A model generated the notes under the pieces. That model did not search any database, had not been told where the DNA came from, and saw only the letters and a program-made list of their open reading frames with translations. A DNA stretch of 64,000 bases from Epiperipatus broadwayi. Taxonomy: Eukaryota > Onychophora > Udeonychophora > Euonychophora > Peripatidae. Below, piece by piece: positions 21,841 through 33,960 of the stretch; position 1 is the first letter of the stretch, and each line of letters starts with the position of its first letter. The stretch covers positions 992,001 to 1,056,000 of the forward strand of contig JAQFVV010000186.1 of NCBI GenBank assembly GCA_028023455.1, given 5' to 3'. A program made the position numbers and the translations under genes.

Positions 21841-24800
21841 CCATGTATTATTGCAAAATAAGTTGCAGTTTGATCTCATGATTCTAATTGCAAGTGATTT
21901 ACCTTATTTAATTTTATTACCTCCAATGTTGTTATTGACAAGGTTGACCTTTTACCGTTCATGCGATTTTCGTTATGGATTGAAATGGTTTTCAGCAGAG
22001 ACATTTTGAAGCTTGGATTTTTTTTCTCCTCGTTCTCCATAGTTTTTCCATAATTCTTCCAAAGTATTTAGGATTGCTCTCTTATGAAGATATTCAAGGC
22101 CATTTGGAAGAACTGAACAGTTAGATTGATTTAGTCTGTATTTTACATTATCTCCAAGTGTTTTCCTATTTCTCAACTTATCTACCTCAAATTGGATTTC
22201 CCAATATTGCACTCCTAAATCACATTCATATTTAATCCTAGACTTTACAAATAATTCCTAATTGTACCTTTTAATTAAAATTTTCATTACAATCAACTTT
22301 GCTGATTGAATGAGAGAGTCTGGTTGTTGGGAGGGGCCCCAGAGGCCTAAATTCTGATTCTTTTGAGGGGAAGGACTGGGATGAGGGTGTTGTGGGAACT
22401 GTTGCCAATGCCATTCTTTGTAAATCTTATTTAACTATATTTGTACATTTTTTTGATGAACAAACTTTCATCACTGAGAAAAAAAAACAATTTAAATACT
22501 TAAGTTTCAGTATAATAATTTTTTTCTCATAACCTTTTTTTTAATAAAATAAACTTTATTAAAAAAATTTCATGACATACAAAAATATATTCATTATAAT
22601 TAGTGCTTGAGAGCAGATGAAAATGATTCCATTTTGTATAAATAATGTATAATTTATATGCTTTATATCATTCTATACTAATCTACAACTAATATAAATA
22701 TAGTACATCTAGGTACATATTTTAGAGCATATAAATATGTATTAAACCACTCTTTATTATGTTCTAAGAATACCAAATTTTTTGTTGTCAAAAATTACAC
22801 AGCAGCGAGAAAGTCACATGGTTCTACGAGTATGAATAATTACTATGGTATTATAAGGATGAACATTAGTTATATTTTCCTTGAGCAATTGTTTAATATT
22901 ATTTGCTTGTGAAAGATAAAGTGCCATAAAGATGAGAATTATGGACAGCTATGAAAAATGTCTAGTATATCTTCTGGATGATTATGATACAAGATACATG
23001 TGGTATTCAGATTTAATTTAAAACAGTTAGTGAGGAAGATTTTGGCAGAAACTGTGCCCAAGTAATAAGTTAAAATTTTCAACTATGCTTGAGGAACACA
23101 TATTTTGGAATCTGGTTGAAGTTTTGGTAATGGGAAGGTTGATCATAGATGTCTGTTAGGATATATAATTTTTTTTCAAATTTTTAAATCAAACACCAAA
23201 CAAAGATTTGATATTATAATTGTCAAACAATTTGCATACTCGATTGCATAATTTTAGACTTTGTAATAAGTTGCAAAAATTGTATGTCTATAAAAGAATT
23301 TTGTGTGGCCATTAGATATATAATGAATGACAACATTGCTAAGTCCTGATAAAGAAAGTGTTCAGCAGAAATCCTGTGCTTTTTTCTGTTTGATTTACTG
23401 TGATCATATGATTGACAAATTTTAATATTATTACTGCAAAAATAACAACATATAATCATTACAATATATATATTTATAAAGCAGTTAAATAAGAATTTAA
23501 AAGTTAAAGTCAAAATTAAAGGCTTTCCAGTCCTAATATCATTCACTAAGTTAATTATTATTTGATAAGGACTTACTAGTTTTTCTTCTCTACTTTATAC
23601 AGAATTGATCTCAACAATGACTAATGATGTGCAACATTTTCATGTCTTTCATATGGATATGTAGTAAAAAAAGATAATCTTATTTATAAAATCCTTTGTC
23701 CATCAACAAATTTCATAGGTAATTACAAGTATTTCTCTAACATACCTTACATAGTATCATAATTTCACTGCATTTAAAAATATATTAAAATATGAATACT
23801 ATTTATGATCCACTCCTCAAATTTTTAATACTTTTGTATACCCCTCCCCCCCCTTTTTTTTTCTTTTCTTAAGCATCTTGTTAGAAAGATTAAAATGCAT
23901 TTCTTCCAATTCCATACTTCTGATCAGTTAATTCAGATTAGTTTCTTGTCCAATTGCAACATCAAAAATTCCTTTAAAATAGGCTCCATCCATTCTTCTT
24001 CTTCACATTTAAATATATCAGTCAGATATTAAACCCTATTTGTGTAAAATATATTTGCAAATACATTCAATTCAAATGCACTTTGATTATCGACTGATTA
24101 AGGTGTGTTTAAATAATCAGATAAAGAAATGCTGAAATCAACATTAGAGATGATAAACCAAGAAAAAACAAACAAACACAAGAGTTATATTTAAACCTGA
24201 ATAAAATGAAACAATGGTAGTTAAGCAGAAAAAATGGAAGACCAAAGTTAAAATTTATGGATATGAAATGTCTAAAAATTTTTTTATTAAAAATCACAGA
24301 ATTGAAGTTCCAACTTTATGGCCATGTTTAACAAATGATTGACAAGTGAAGATTAAAAGACTTAATTTTTAATATCACATAATATACAACTAAAAAAAAA
24401 GAAATAAACCATAAAACTGATGATGATTGAAAGAATGGCACAAAGCTTTTGGTCAGTTTTCTTACAAAGTTCATACAGGACTGAGAAATGATGTGAGAAA
24501 ATCACCAATATAATTCCAGGTCCTATTCCATGGTAACCACTATCTTAAACAAACTTTCATTCTTCTCATGCTCTTCATTAGTATTATTTATGACCTTAAA
24601 ATATATATCATCTAATAGTTATTTCAAGAAAGGTTTAGCAAATGGCTGTCATTAAAAATCTATTTTTGTATAAATATTAAAACTCAACTATCATTTAAAA
24701 CCACATTCTTGGTATTTAAGTTATCAATGAAGGCTGCAGGTAGTTAATGACTTCAGATTAATTGTAATTGTAGACTAAAGTCTGATTCATCAAAGACAAC

Positions 24801-24971
24801 ATGCTGTTTCTGATGCAAACATTTTTTTATATCACTTTTCTGACTCTTTCATTCATTCTCTTATCTATAATTTCTTTTTCATATTTTTATATATGAAAAA
24901 AAAAAAATTCTTTTTTAAACTGTTTTACTTTACATGATCACTATCTCTTACACTAGCACATAATTGTTAAT
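21841..24971. other. Intronic sequence, no gene recognised
   Basis: Part of the last CYTH intron. A minus-strand frame of 79 codons at 21973-22212 (MQYWEIQFEVDKLRNRKTLG onward) has a normal protein-like composition but no splice borders or known motif. A 107-codon minus frame at 23223-23546 looks random (Ile, Phe and Tyr-rich). A poly-C/poly-T tract lies near 23842-23870. I see nothing else. Confidence 0.45.
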
Positions 24972-25111
24972 AAACAAGGCAAAACTCTCCATACAGTAGT
25001 GCCACCCTGTGCCAACCAGAGTAATCAATGGATGCCAGAAGGCTTGTGCATCCATTGATTACTCTGGTTGGCACAGGGTGGCACTACTGTATAAAGAGTT
25101 TTGCCTTGTTT
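24972..25111. mobile_element. Short perfect-hairpin derivative of MITE F1
   Basis: Arms of about 65 bp pair almost without mismatch. The left arm reads aaacaaggcaaaactctcca, then tacagtagtgccaccctgtg, and on to ggttactctgatt-type sequence. The loop is only about ccagaaggcttgtgc. The interior found in the 520-bp copy is deleted, leaving ends only. Confidence 0.8.
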
Positions 25112-25773
25112 TACTTTACTGAATTTAACCTCTTAGAGCTCCATAGTTACTGATCATCTCTTTATACTAATTTTGACCTTCTTAGCAAATATATTTGCAT
25201 TCTTTAATTACATGCGCAATAATCCAGATTCCAATCTTTTTTCTTATATGAAAGAATATATGAAAATTAAGCAAGCAAAGTCTCTACTACTGAGAAAGTA
25301 ATAATAAGAACAGATTTAGCAGACTGAAGTTCTTAGTTATGATCTTGTATTAAACAGTACCATAAAGGAGTGACTTAAGAACTGGAATGAGGCAAAAGAT
25401 TTGCACAGGAACTACTCGTGTTTGGGCTGTCCTATTTAAGAATTTTCCTACCCATTACAAACATGGAGGCACATAAAAAAATTAACCTGTCTCTCCAAAT
25501 ATGTTTAGGTTATTGTATACCCCATTTAAGCAATAATGTTAATATTAAAAGTATTCAAATATATTTCTAAATACAATACCTCTATATAGGGAAAAAGTTT
25601 AATTTAACAGGCAAATGGCTAATAGTTTTTTTGAAAATTGATATAAAAAATTGATTTGAGCAATGTTAACTGTAATCACAATATCAGTGCTTATACTCTA
25701 ACAATAAAAAGACCACAATTTTTTTTCAGATAAGAGTATGACTTCAATATGACATTGATATACATTTAGGTAG

Positions 25774-25955
25774 GTCTGTGCTTAAGAGCTAGCCTAAGAA
25801 AAGCTATTAACAAATGTGTATTTATTGAAGCTTAGTGCTATTGAGGGTCAAGTATCTCCTCACATTCATGCATATGAATATGAGGACATACTTCACTCTC
25901 AAAAGCACTAAGCTTCGCTAATAGCTTCTCTTAGGATAGTGCTTAAGCATAGATA
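25774..25955. mobile_element. Foldback element, about 180 bp
   Basis: The left arm (tgtgcttaagagctagccta, gaagcttagtgctattgagg) pairs imperfectly with the right arm (cactctcaaaagcactaagc, aggatagtgcttaagcatag). The centre lies near attcatgcatatgaat. No coding and no sure TSD. Confidence 0.65.
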
Positions 25956-26792
25956 TTTATAAATTCTAGCAGTATAAGAAAATTAACAAACTTTGGTAGG
26001 TCCTAAAATATATGAAAATAATGACATTGACTCAGTTAACCCAAATGACCTGCCATTACTGAACTTTTGTATGTCATGTGAACAAACACTTCTTCAAGAT
26101 AAGAATTGCACCAAAGCAACATGGATCTATCCAAGCTTAAAATAATGACTTCTTATGGATTATGTTATAATTAGGAACCAGAATCCAAAAAAATAAATGT
26201 AATATCAAAAAATCATTAAAAGATGCAAAACAAAATGACAAATTGGACTCCAAGAATGAAATGTCAGATGCCTTATAAATAAATTCTACCCCAAATATAT
26301 TGCTATGAAACTGTTAAGCATACTAAACTTCAACAGGTCTTAAAACATTAAAGTAATGAGTTTGGATTTTTAAGTTTGTTTTACTAATGCATCAAATTCC
26401 CTTAAGAAAAGAATTGTAAATATGAGAAAGTCTGCCCATAATTGGATTAATTAAAATGAAAAGACCTGATTGGTTCCCTAATAACAATTGTAAAATGTGA
26501 CACTTTCTGCCTGTAGGGATTTTAAGTGATATAAGGACTTAATATACAGTCATTTTCTTCTTGTGATCCCTTTAGATTCAGTGAGGCAAGTTTTTTCAAG
26601 TGGCAAACTTTGAGATATTATTGGTCAGTAGAAATATGATGAACTAATAAAATAAAATTTTACATCATCATATTGAGTACAAAATATATCAAAATAATTT
26701 GTCAAGAAAATTTTTATGTTTTATAAAATAAAAAACAGAAAAAAATTAATTAAAATTTTTTTTAGAGAACAAGAGTGAATAAAAATTTTAAG

Positions 26793-27060
26793 AGTACCAA
26801 ACTCTCCATACAGTAGTGACACCAAGTGCAAGCCTTCATATTTAATGGATGCAGGAAGGTTTGATGATAATATCCCTATCCAATGCCTACTCATCCATTA
26901 TCAACAGATTAGTTTCTAGCTTGTGGCTTTCATCAGTGAGGAACCTTGGATTTGAGAGCACCGCACCTAGATCTTAGGATCTAATGCAACCCTCCAGGAG
27001 CCACCGTTTATCTATTTGGTTAATTATAAAGCATGTGTAAGCATATGAAATGGTGATCAT
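26793..27060. mobile_element. MITE F1, left-half copy
   Basis: Starts taccaaactctccatacagt and continues through the family words agtttctagcttgtggcttt and ttggatttgagagcaccgca to the ggttaattataaagc segment. The matching right arm is absent. The gtaagcatatgaaatggtga sequence after it also follows copies near 330 and 43010. Confidence 0.75.
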
Positions 27061-27599
27061 GTCTTGCATAAAAATTTTATTGTGCTAGGATAATCATAAA
27101 TTAAGCATGCCAAGTAAAAATCATAAAGAGTTAAGCCACAAGTTATCCTATCCAGTTTAGATCTTATTTCATGCATTACAAGTTACATATGGACCTGAAA
27201 AATGAATCTGCAAAGGCACTTTTTTTAAGCATGATTCAACACTTCAAGCAAATACAATGAATAATTTGATTACCTTTCAAATAAAGATATAAGAATTCTG
27301 CTAACGATGTATTTAGTTTGATAAAAGTGAAACTGTTCTTGATGATATACTCAGAGAAATTTTAAAATATGCATTAGATTCAAAGTTATTGGAATTTTTT
27401 AAAAATATATGGATGCACAAAGTTATATCACTTGATCTTAAAAGAATGATTTTGGTGCTCCAATTTATAAAATAATACATCAAACAAAAAAACCACTGCA
27501 ATGGTTTTCATAGATGGCATTTACTGAAGCAAAATACATCCAAGGACTTTATTAAAGTTTTCTTTCAATCATGGATGAGTATTTACAAAAGACTATATG

Positions 27600-28650
27600 G
27601 TTTTGAAAATAAAGAGATATTATATTCATAGTTTTAGTGGGGGAATTTCTATACCATCAATTTGGTGAAAACATTTGACTCTGTTGATTGAAAAGTTTGT
27701 GGCAATGTTTAAGTTAACTGGTTATCTAACGAAATTTACTCATATTTTAGAGTTTCTACATAATATGTGAGGAAGCAAACATTTGAGGTATGTAAAATGA
27801 AAACTGGACTTAAATAGAAATTAATACTAGTTCCAATTTTGTTGTTATATGAATCAATTGAACTTCTTGGTTTCTAGATGAACAATATGGTAACAATTCT
27901 GCTATTCTTTCAATTCAAAGGATGATCTTTTAATGCAATCGAAAAGATTTTGGTTTAATAAAAAATGTTGAAAAAAAATCAGATGCGTTATCACCAGTAA
28001 TAGAAAAAAAATCTTCCACTTTTAGTTTAGATCACCTTTAGAAAGCGAACAAAGACAGACTTAGATGCTAAGGTGTTTAATATGCTGTTACTGCATTTAA
28101 TAAGTTAAAAGACAGACTATTTCATTACATTTCAACTTAATTATATGAGAATGATATAAATCATTTACCACTGGAACATAAAGATATTAAAAAAAATTCA
28201 TGTTAAGATGATGGTATTATTCTGATAAGATTTAAAGACCTATTGGTACCCTCATCAGCTTTCTTGATGTAATGGTAATAAACATAACATTATAATAACA
28301 TATCTCTGATGGATTAGGTATGTGAAGTAAATGAACATGCCTTTCATGGAGAAAAATGTTCTCAAACACATTCTAAAGAAGTGCAATATTAAACTACTTT
28401 CATTAAAAAAATACAGCTGAAGGTAAGAAGCAGTAGATATTGAAGTTTTCCAGAAAGAAAAGCTTGCGGCAGAAACAGTTAAACAATATTGTAGAAACAA
28501 ACTTTGAGACAAAAATGCAATGCTAATGGATAAATTGTATTTCACAAGTTAGTTTATGCAATCATAGCAAAAGTTTATCTTTAAAAAAACTTTTTTCCTC
28601 TCTAGAGTGAGAGTGACATGCTCATTAATTAATGATTGTTCATGATATCC
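27600..28650 (+). pseudogene. RTE-B retrotransposon remnant (copy 1)
   Basis: Heavily decayed C-terminal half of an RTE-type reverse transcriptase, in several frames. A segment near 27660-27790 aligns with the piece of copy 2 around tgtttgaaattagttggttg. Further on EVFQKEKLAAETVKQYCRNK (about 28440-28500) matches the C-terminal block and WKATIRHGV..FQKEKL of copy 2. The 3' end shows ctctagagtgagagtgacat, comparable to the 3' UTRs of the other copies. No frame is intact. Confidence 0.7.
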
Positions 28651-29769
28651 CAGCAAAGTTTAATGAATATTCAAAGTCAATTAAAAAAATAGGTGAATCA
28701 AAAAGATTCAGAAACATTAGTGGAAAAATCTGATTGCTAATGACCAAGAAAGATTAACATGAAAATAGTTACAAATAAACGCTGAATGACTTTACTGCTC
28801 AGAAGTTCATACAAAATTTTAAGTCAGAAGTACAAACACTGGAATTGATCTGAGAATCTTACACTAAAGAATCTCATTGCACTAAATCACATAGGCAATG
28901 ATAATTGAATGGCATTGTTGCTTGGAAGTTTATAAAAAGCTTGGGTGCTGGAAATGACAGATGAATATGCTCCATCATTCTTAAGCACCAGAACCAGCCA
29001 CTTTGCTACTACTCCAAATTGAAAAAAAAAAAAAACTGTAAAAACCATGGCAACTTAAAATGTTACATTTATGTATTTGAAGGCAGTTATCTGGAAGACA
29101 CCTCTATGAAAACATAAACTCAGAATGGAAGATATATTTGTATAAATGTTAGATATTGCTAATCTACCATAAAAAAATAGAAATAATTAATGGTTATTAA
29201 TGATATTCAAACATCCAATGGTTTGCATTTTCACAGAATAAAGATCACTACTTGTTTTCCAGGACAGCTCCATCTACCACAATAAAGAGAAATTCCAAAG
29301 GATATACTCATAACCAAGTTAAGAAAGCCAATATAGTGTAAGTTTACACTAATTTTTCAGATATTTAGTGATGATGAATATTCTAACAAAGTAATGGAAA
29401 AGATCTAATATCAAAAATGTTACTATACCAATCATTGTTGTTTTTAAAACAGTCTTAACTTATAGCACATCATCATATGAATCATATAATCTAGATATAT
29501 AAGCTACACTTCTTTTGGCATGAAAATAATCATTGTAAGTGCTTCAATGGTGTTATCCATCATTGCTAAAAATCCTCCCAGAAATCTTTACATTAAAACA
29601 CATCACACCATTAAATATACAAATCTAATTCTGTTTACTTTATTCTATGAGTATAAAACAGAGTTTCTCTGTATTCATGCTATATTGAGTGTATTTTCCC
29701 AATATGCTTTCAATTTAAACAAATTATACATCTTAATCTTAAACGTTTTTGCATTATTATTTTCTTAAA
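28651..29769. other. Intronic sequence, no gene recognised
   Basis: AT-rich. Near 28985 (aagcaccagaaccagcca) there is a faint echo of the tRNA-like repeat of 5281-5376. The 82-codon plus frame at 29520-29768 has no motif. Confidence 0.45.
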
Positions 29770-30590
29770 ACTCATTGGTGATATCGATTTTTATTCTTTG
29801 GATGATTACTAAGGACCACATTTGCACTGTGAGGTCATGTAACTTGTAATCAAAATTATCACTGGGACCTTATATAGGTCGAACTTCCTGCTCAACTTCT
29901 CCAATATTTGGAATGACTTTTCCCTGTTTGAATTTTGCAGTGGCTGAAAATTTTGTGGTAAATTATTGCACTTTTGAACTAATTACCTGCGAAACTCTTC
30001 TTAGCAAAGAATCAATTATCTTCTTGTTGATCTCATTCAAGTTAAGATACATTTTAAAAGTCTGTTTGCATAAATCTACTTTAATAGTCTCTAATTAATA
30101 GCTTCTAATTTTTTTTTGCTTTAACACAAATCTAATATCCCACTAATCACGATCACATTTATTCTGTTAAACCTATAAAAATATTATAATTTTGCTGTTA
30201 CTCAAAGTATAGGCTAACTTTGATGTGTCATCATTTGGATGTTTCCATATCTGTATATGCCTTTGATTTTTCTCAAAAAAAAGTCATAAAGCAATTTTTT
30301 TCTGAGAACTTCACAAGTCTATCTTGCATTTTTATCTTTCCACTGTTTCTCATTCTAGCATTTTTGAATAGATAATCGTCCACCTTTTTATTAGAGGAAG
30401 AATTTGATAAGACATATATCTGAGTTATCCCTGCTTTTATTAGTAAAACGAATAACTGATTTTGCCATCACAAAGTTGCATTTACATATTTTATTTACAA
30501 TATATAACAATACTTCTTTCAATTCACTTGAAAGTGACCAATTATAAGTATCAAAATAAAATGTCATCATCAAATACTAACTCAAGTCCA
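29770..30590 (-). pseudogene. Decayed coding-like segment, unrecognised
   Basis: From 30090 down to 29770, one minus-strand frame stays protein-like for about 110 codons with two stops. It contains KVDLCKQTFKMYLNLNE, NKKIIDSLLRRVSQ, KFKQGKVIPNIGEVEQEV and SDNFDYKLHDLTVQMWS. Just upstream, pieces such as MMTFYFDTYNWSLSSELKEV and KKVDDYLFKNARM look similar in character, in other frames. I do not recognise the family. It may be an old transposon or a pseudogene. It sits inside the CYTH intron on the same strand, but the reading frame does not connect to the gene. Confidence 0.4.
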
Positions 30591-31136
30591 TAATCTAATA
30601 GTTATTAGTACTAACTTCAGTTGCCTTAGGTAAAAAATATTAAATGTTCTAGGATATGAGTATCGCCATAATATATTTTGTCTTTCATAGTTGTAAATAT
30701 AAAAGAGGATATTTGTACATAGAACTACTTTCCAAGAAAACCCAACCAACATCTCAAGAAATATCAGGCATCCGGAAAAAAGAGAGTGATATATTTATTG
30801 CTTCAGAGTTCATAAAAAATTCAAGCAGTCAGCTATGAATCAAGGATCTTACATTGCTGTCTAACGTTCTACTATTGACCTGAAACTGCTTCAAATGCCT
30901 CCAAGGGGAATAAAATATTTTTTTTTATTTTAATAACAAACATCTTACAATTTGTTCATTGTATTAATAATGAGTAAATTTTTAAGTATAACTTGTAGAA
31001 TTAAAATTCATTATTCAAGATATATTATACACTACAATTATAAAAATCCAAAAATATTTTAATTATATTACTACAAAACAAAAAAAAATGCAGTATTATA
31101 TTAAAATTGTTATTAGAAAAAAACCCAAATACTTAC

Positions 31137-31262
31137 TTCTAATTCCATGAAATTTCCCAATCCTTCAACCTCATCTACATGGATCCTTGTTTGGCCAACT
31201 AAATATACAATTCTTTTTTTCTTTACTATTCCTTTAATTCCAAGTGCAAGACCAAGAGTTTC
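31137..31262 (-). CDS. CYTH-domain protein, internal exon
   Basis: Encodes 42 residues: ETLGLALGIKGIVKKKRIVY then LVGQTRIHVDEVEGLGNFME and LE. This is the core of a CYTH domain: basic strand KKKR, the G.TRIH.DEVEGLG turn and the FMELE strand, whose Arg, Asp and Glu residues line the tunnel that binds triphosphate and metal in this superfamily. Borders: acceptor TCTCCATTGTTAG and donor GTAAGT (31131-31136, complement). The phase is 0 at both ends and the length (126 bp) is a multiple of three. Confidence 0.95.
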
Positions 31263-31639
31263 CTAACAATGGAGAGAAAAACCCTTGATTGTTACGAATT
31301 ATATTCATGACAGTAAACAGATTATAAATGATTAAAAAAGGTTAAACAAGATAATAAAGTAAAACAGGTGTTAATTTCTCAATATATTCACTAGTATGGA
31401 TTATCTTCATCTAATATTTTACCCGTGCCTTAAACCTAGCAGCCATTTGCATATCTTCTTTTCAGCTTCTTTAATGTCATACTTTAGAAATAGTAACAAT
31501 TTTCATCATTATTTAAAAATATCCTACAGAGAAAGTTATTTTATCAAAAATTTATATGGCATAAATCTTTACAAAAATATGCTTATCTTGAATATGGTCA
31601 TCCTTTTAGCTAATGAAACTAATCATTAAACATATGCAT

Positions 31640-33960
31640 CAACACTACCACTTTCAACCTTTATTGATCCATATCTCCAAGTTTAATCCAGTTTCTCTGA
31701 TCTCTAGCCTCTCTTCTCCACATCACTCCAGCAAACTTCCTTATTTTATCCATTCAGCTCAAGTGTTCTAAATCTTTTAGAATCTGATTAAAAAATTTAA
31801 CTGTTACTATATCATCTCTTCTGGTAATATGTCTAGCTCAGCCCCACTTCAGTCTCTTAATTCTTTCAATGATGTCTGTAATGTTTGTTCTCTAATCTAT
31901 GGGTTTCATTTTCAATTCCTTCTTGTTATTCCTAACATACAGCTCTCTATATTTCATTGAGTGGTCTGAAGTATCTATTTTGCTCATCAATTCAGTGTCC
32001 AAGTCTTAAATCAGTAAGTAACAATGGGTAAAACACATTCCTTAAAAATCTTCATTTTCAAACATAGAGGCACATTTCCTTTTAATATTAAATTCTACTA
32101 AAAACACTCCCCATTAGATTTCACTCCTGACAATAAATATCTGGATTCTTCTTCAGTTTAGTCATTATGATTATATTAGAATATGGCAATCATCAAATTT
32201 GGATTATATATCATTGAAATTGAACAATTTATCTTAACACTATGATTGTAATTTCATCAAACTTTTACCTATAAATTTATTCAATTTTATATAGAGTTTG
32301 TTATTAATAAAGTTTTTTTTTTTTAATAAAAAAAAGTTATTCTACTAAAAACACTCCAACAAAGTTTAATTTTATGATTAATTTCATCCATGGTTTCTAT
32401 TTGTACTAATAATCTAACCAAGATATTTGTAATTAACTTAGATTTTCTTTTTTTTGAGAAAATCCATTAAACATTTATCTTTGTTCCTACTTTCTTCATT
32501 TTATCTAACAACTCAACATTTTCTGAAGCTCTAAAACATTATGTGCAAAAACAATTACATTGTCTACAAAATCTAGATAACTTAAATAATTTCTATTTAT
32601 ATCTATTCCCTTAGCTTCTTTTAATCCACTTAACATCTTCATGCAAAACTGTGATAAAACATTTTGGAGATATGGAGTCATCCCATTGTATATTCGCCTC
32701 TGTTAATCTTAATAACATTATGAAGCCTACCAATGCTGTTGCATTTTGATATTCTTCAGAATGTGACAACATCCGTGATGATCCAATGCGTTAGTCATTG
32801 AACAAATGTTATACAATCAAATTTCTATTCATAATCTACAAATCCAAAGCATAATGGCATTCATTTGTTCTTTTTTATAACTTCTCTTAACACTTGGAAA
32901 TGATCCATGTATTAAACCACTTTAAAATCCAAGTTGTTTTTAGGTTGGTTAAATCCAAAGATCACTATCAAAGACTTATAATTATTTTGGTAAAAAATTT
33001 ATATAGAACTGGTAAAAGACAGCTGTAATTTCTGATATATATTTTTTGAAGTTAATATTATTAATGCAATTCTTCCAATTATCTGATACATTTTTATCAT
33101 TATTTGCTAACAATTTTTCTATTTTGTCATTTGCTTCTTTTAAGATATTGATTATAAATGCAATTATTATCTGGAGTTTTTTCCTTTTTCATACATTTAA
33201 TTGCATGTTTGACTTCTTCATCTAAATTGCTGGATAATTCAGATGCAGAAATTGTAGGAGATGCTTGTTTTTGTTCTTTATAGCTATATGATTCTTTATA
33301 GAACTCTTCCATACATTTCATGATGTCATCTCTCTTTTTAGTAATAGTGCCATATTTTTCTTATTGTAGAAATTTTTCCTACCAATATTTACCAATACTA
33401 ATATGCTGCTTCTATGGCTATCCTTTCTAATTCACAATTATATTTTCTTATATCATTTTAAACTGTTTTTGGTATCACTTTACAAGATTATAGATATTCA
33501 ATCCTTCTTACTGGATCATTTTTATATATTTTCATATTCATTCTTCTCTTCATAAATTTTGTCATAGAAATTTTATTGGTCAATTGCTATTTTTTTGTAT
33601 GATATCTTTGATGCATATGACAATTTTAATTTTTATTACCACAATCAAATTAATCTATGGCTCCTTCATCTTTTAATCATTTTTCAATTCTAGTATTAAT
33701 ATCTCATAATAATTTTAAAGTGTTGTTCAGTGTGGTCAAACATGTTTTGTACATCTATATAAAATTCTTTACTTCATCATAATGAGTAATTTTTGGGGTA
33801 TAAACCTGAAATATATACATTTGGTATTTAACATTAAGTTGAACAACTAATCTTCCCATTCTCTCTGATGCTGTTCTTCCTTCCATTTTTTTAAATTTAA
33901 AATGAATCCCATTCCACTTGTGCTTTCAATATTTCTGCTTTGTAATAGGATATATATTCA
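31640..33960 (-). pseudogene. RTE-A remnant, minus strand
   Basis: Same family as 11168-12473. Reading the minus strand from 33.9 kb: FMKRRMNMKIYKNDP (N-terminal linker), VKHAIKCMKKEKTPD (start of RT, 33127-33321), TNALDHHGCCHILKN, GLKEAKGIDINRNYLSYLDF (the catalytic FADD is now FVDN), KGNVPLCLKMKIFKECVLPI, and SCMLGITRRN. The ending resembles the intact copy's (RKFAGVMWRREA..). It has many stops and frameshifts and is interrupted by a small retroposon at 32111-32338. It lies in a CYTH intron, sense to the gene. Confidence 0.8.
32111..32338 (+). mobile_element. Small retroposon R5 with 19-bp TSD
   Basis: A 228-bp insert in RTE-A, bounded by perfect copies of attctactaaaaacactcc (32092-32110 and 32339-32357). 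The host sequence reads through correctly if the insert and one copy are removed. It has an A/T-rich tail (ttattaataaag then poly-T/A). A second, longer copy lies at 35918-36335. No pol III boxes recognised; SINE-like by structure only. Confidence 0.85.

Noticed and set aside
23223-23546. 107-codon minus open frame in the last intron
   Set aside because: Composition follows the AT bias (Ile, Phe, Tyr, Asn), with no motif and no splice context.
28255-28545. 96-codon minus open frame
   Set aside because: It is antisense to the RTE-B remnant (its complement reads EVFQKEKLAAETVKQ).
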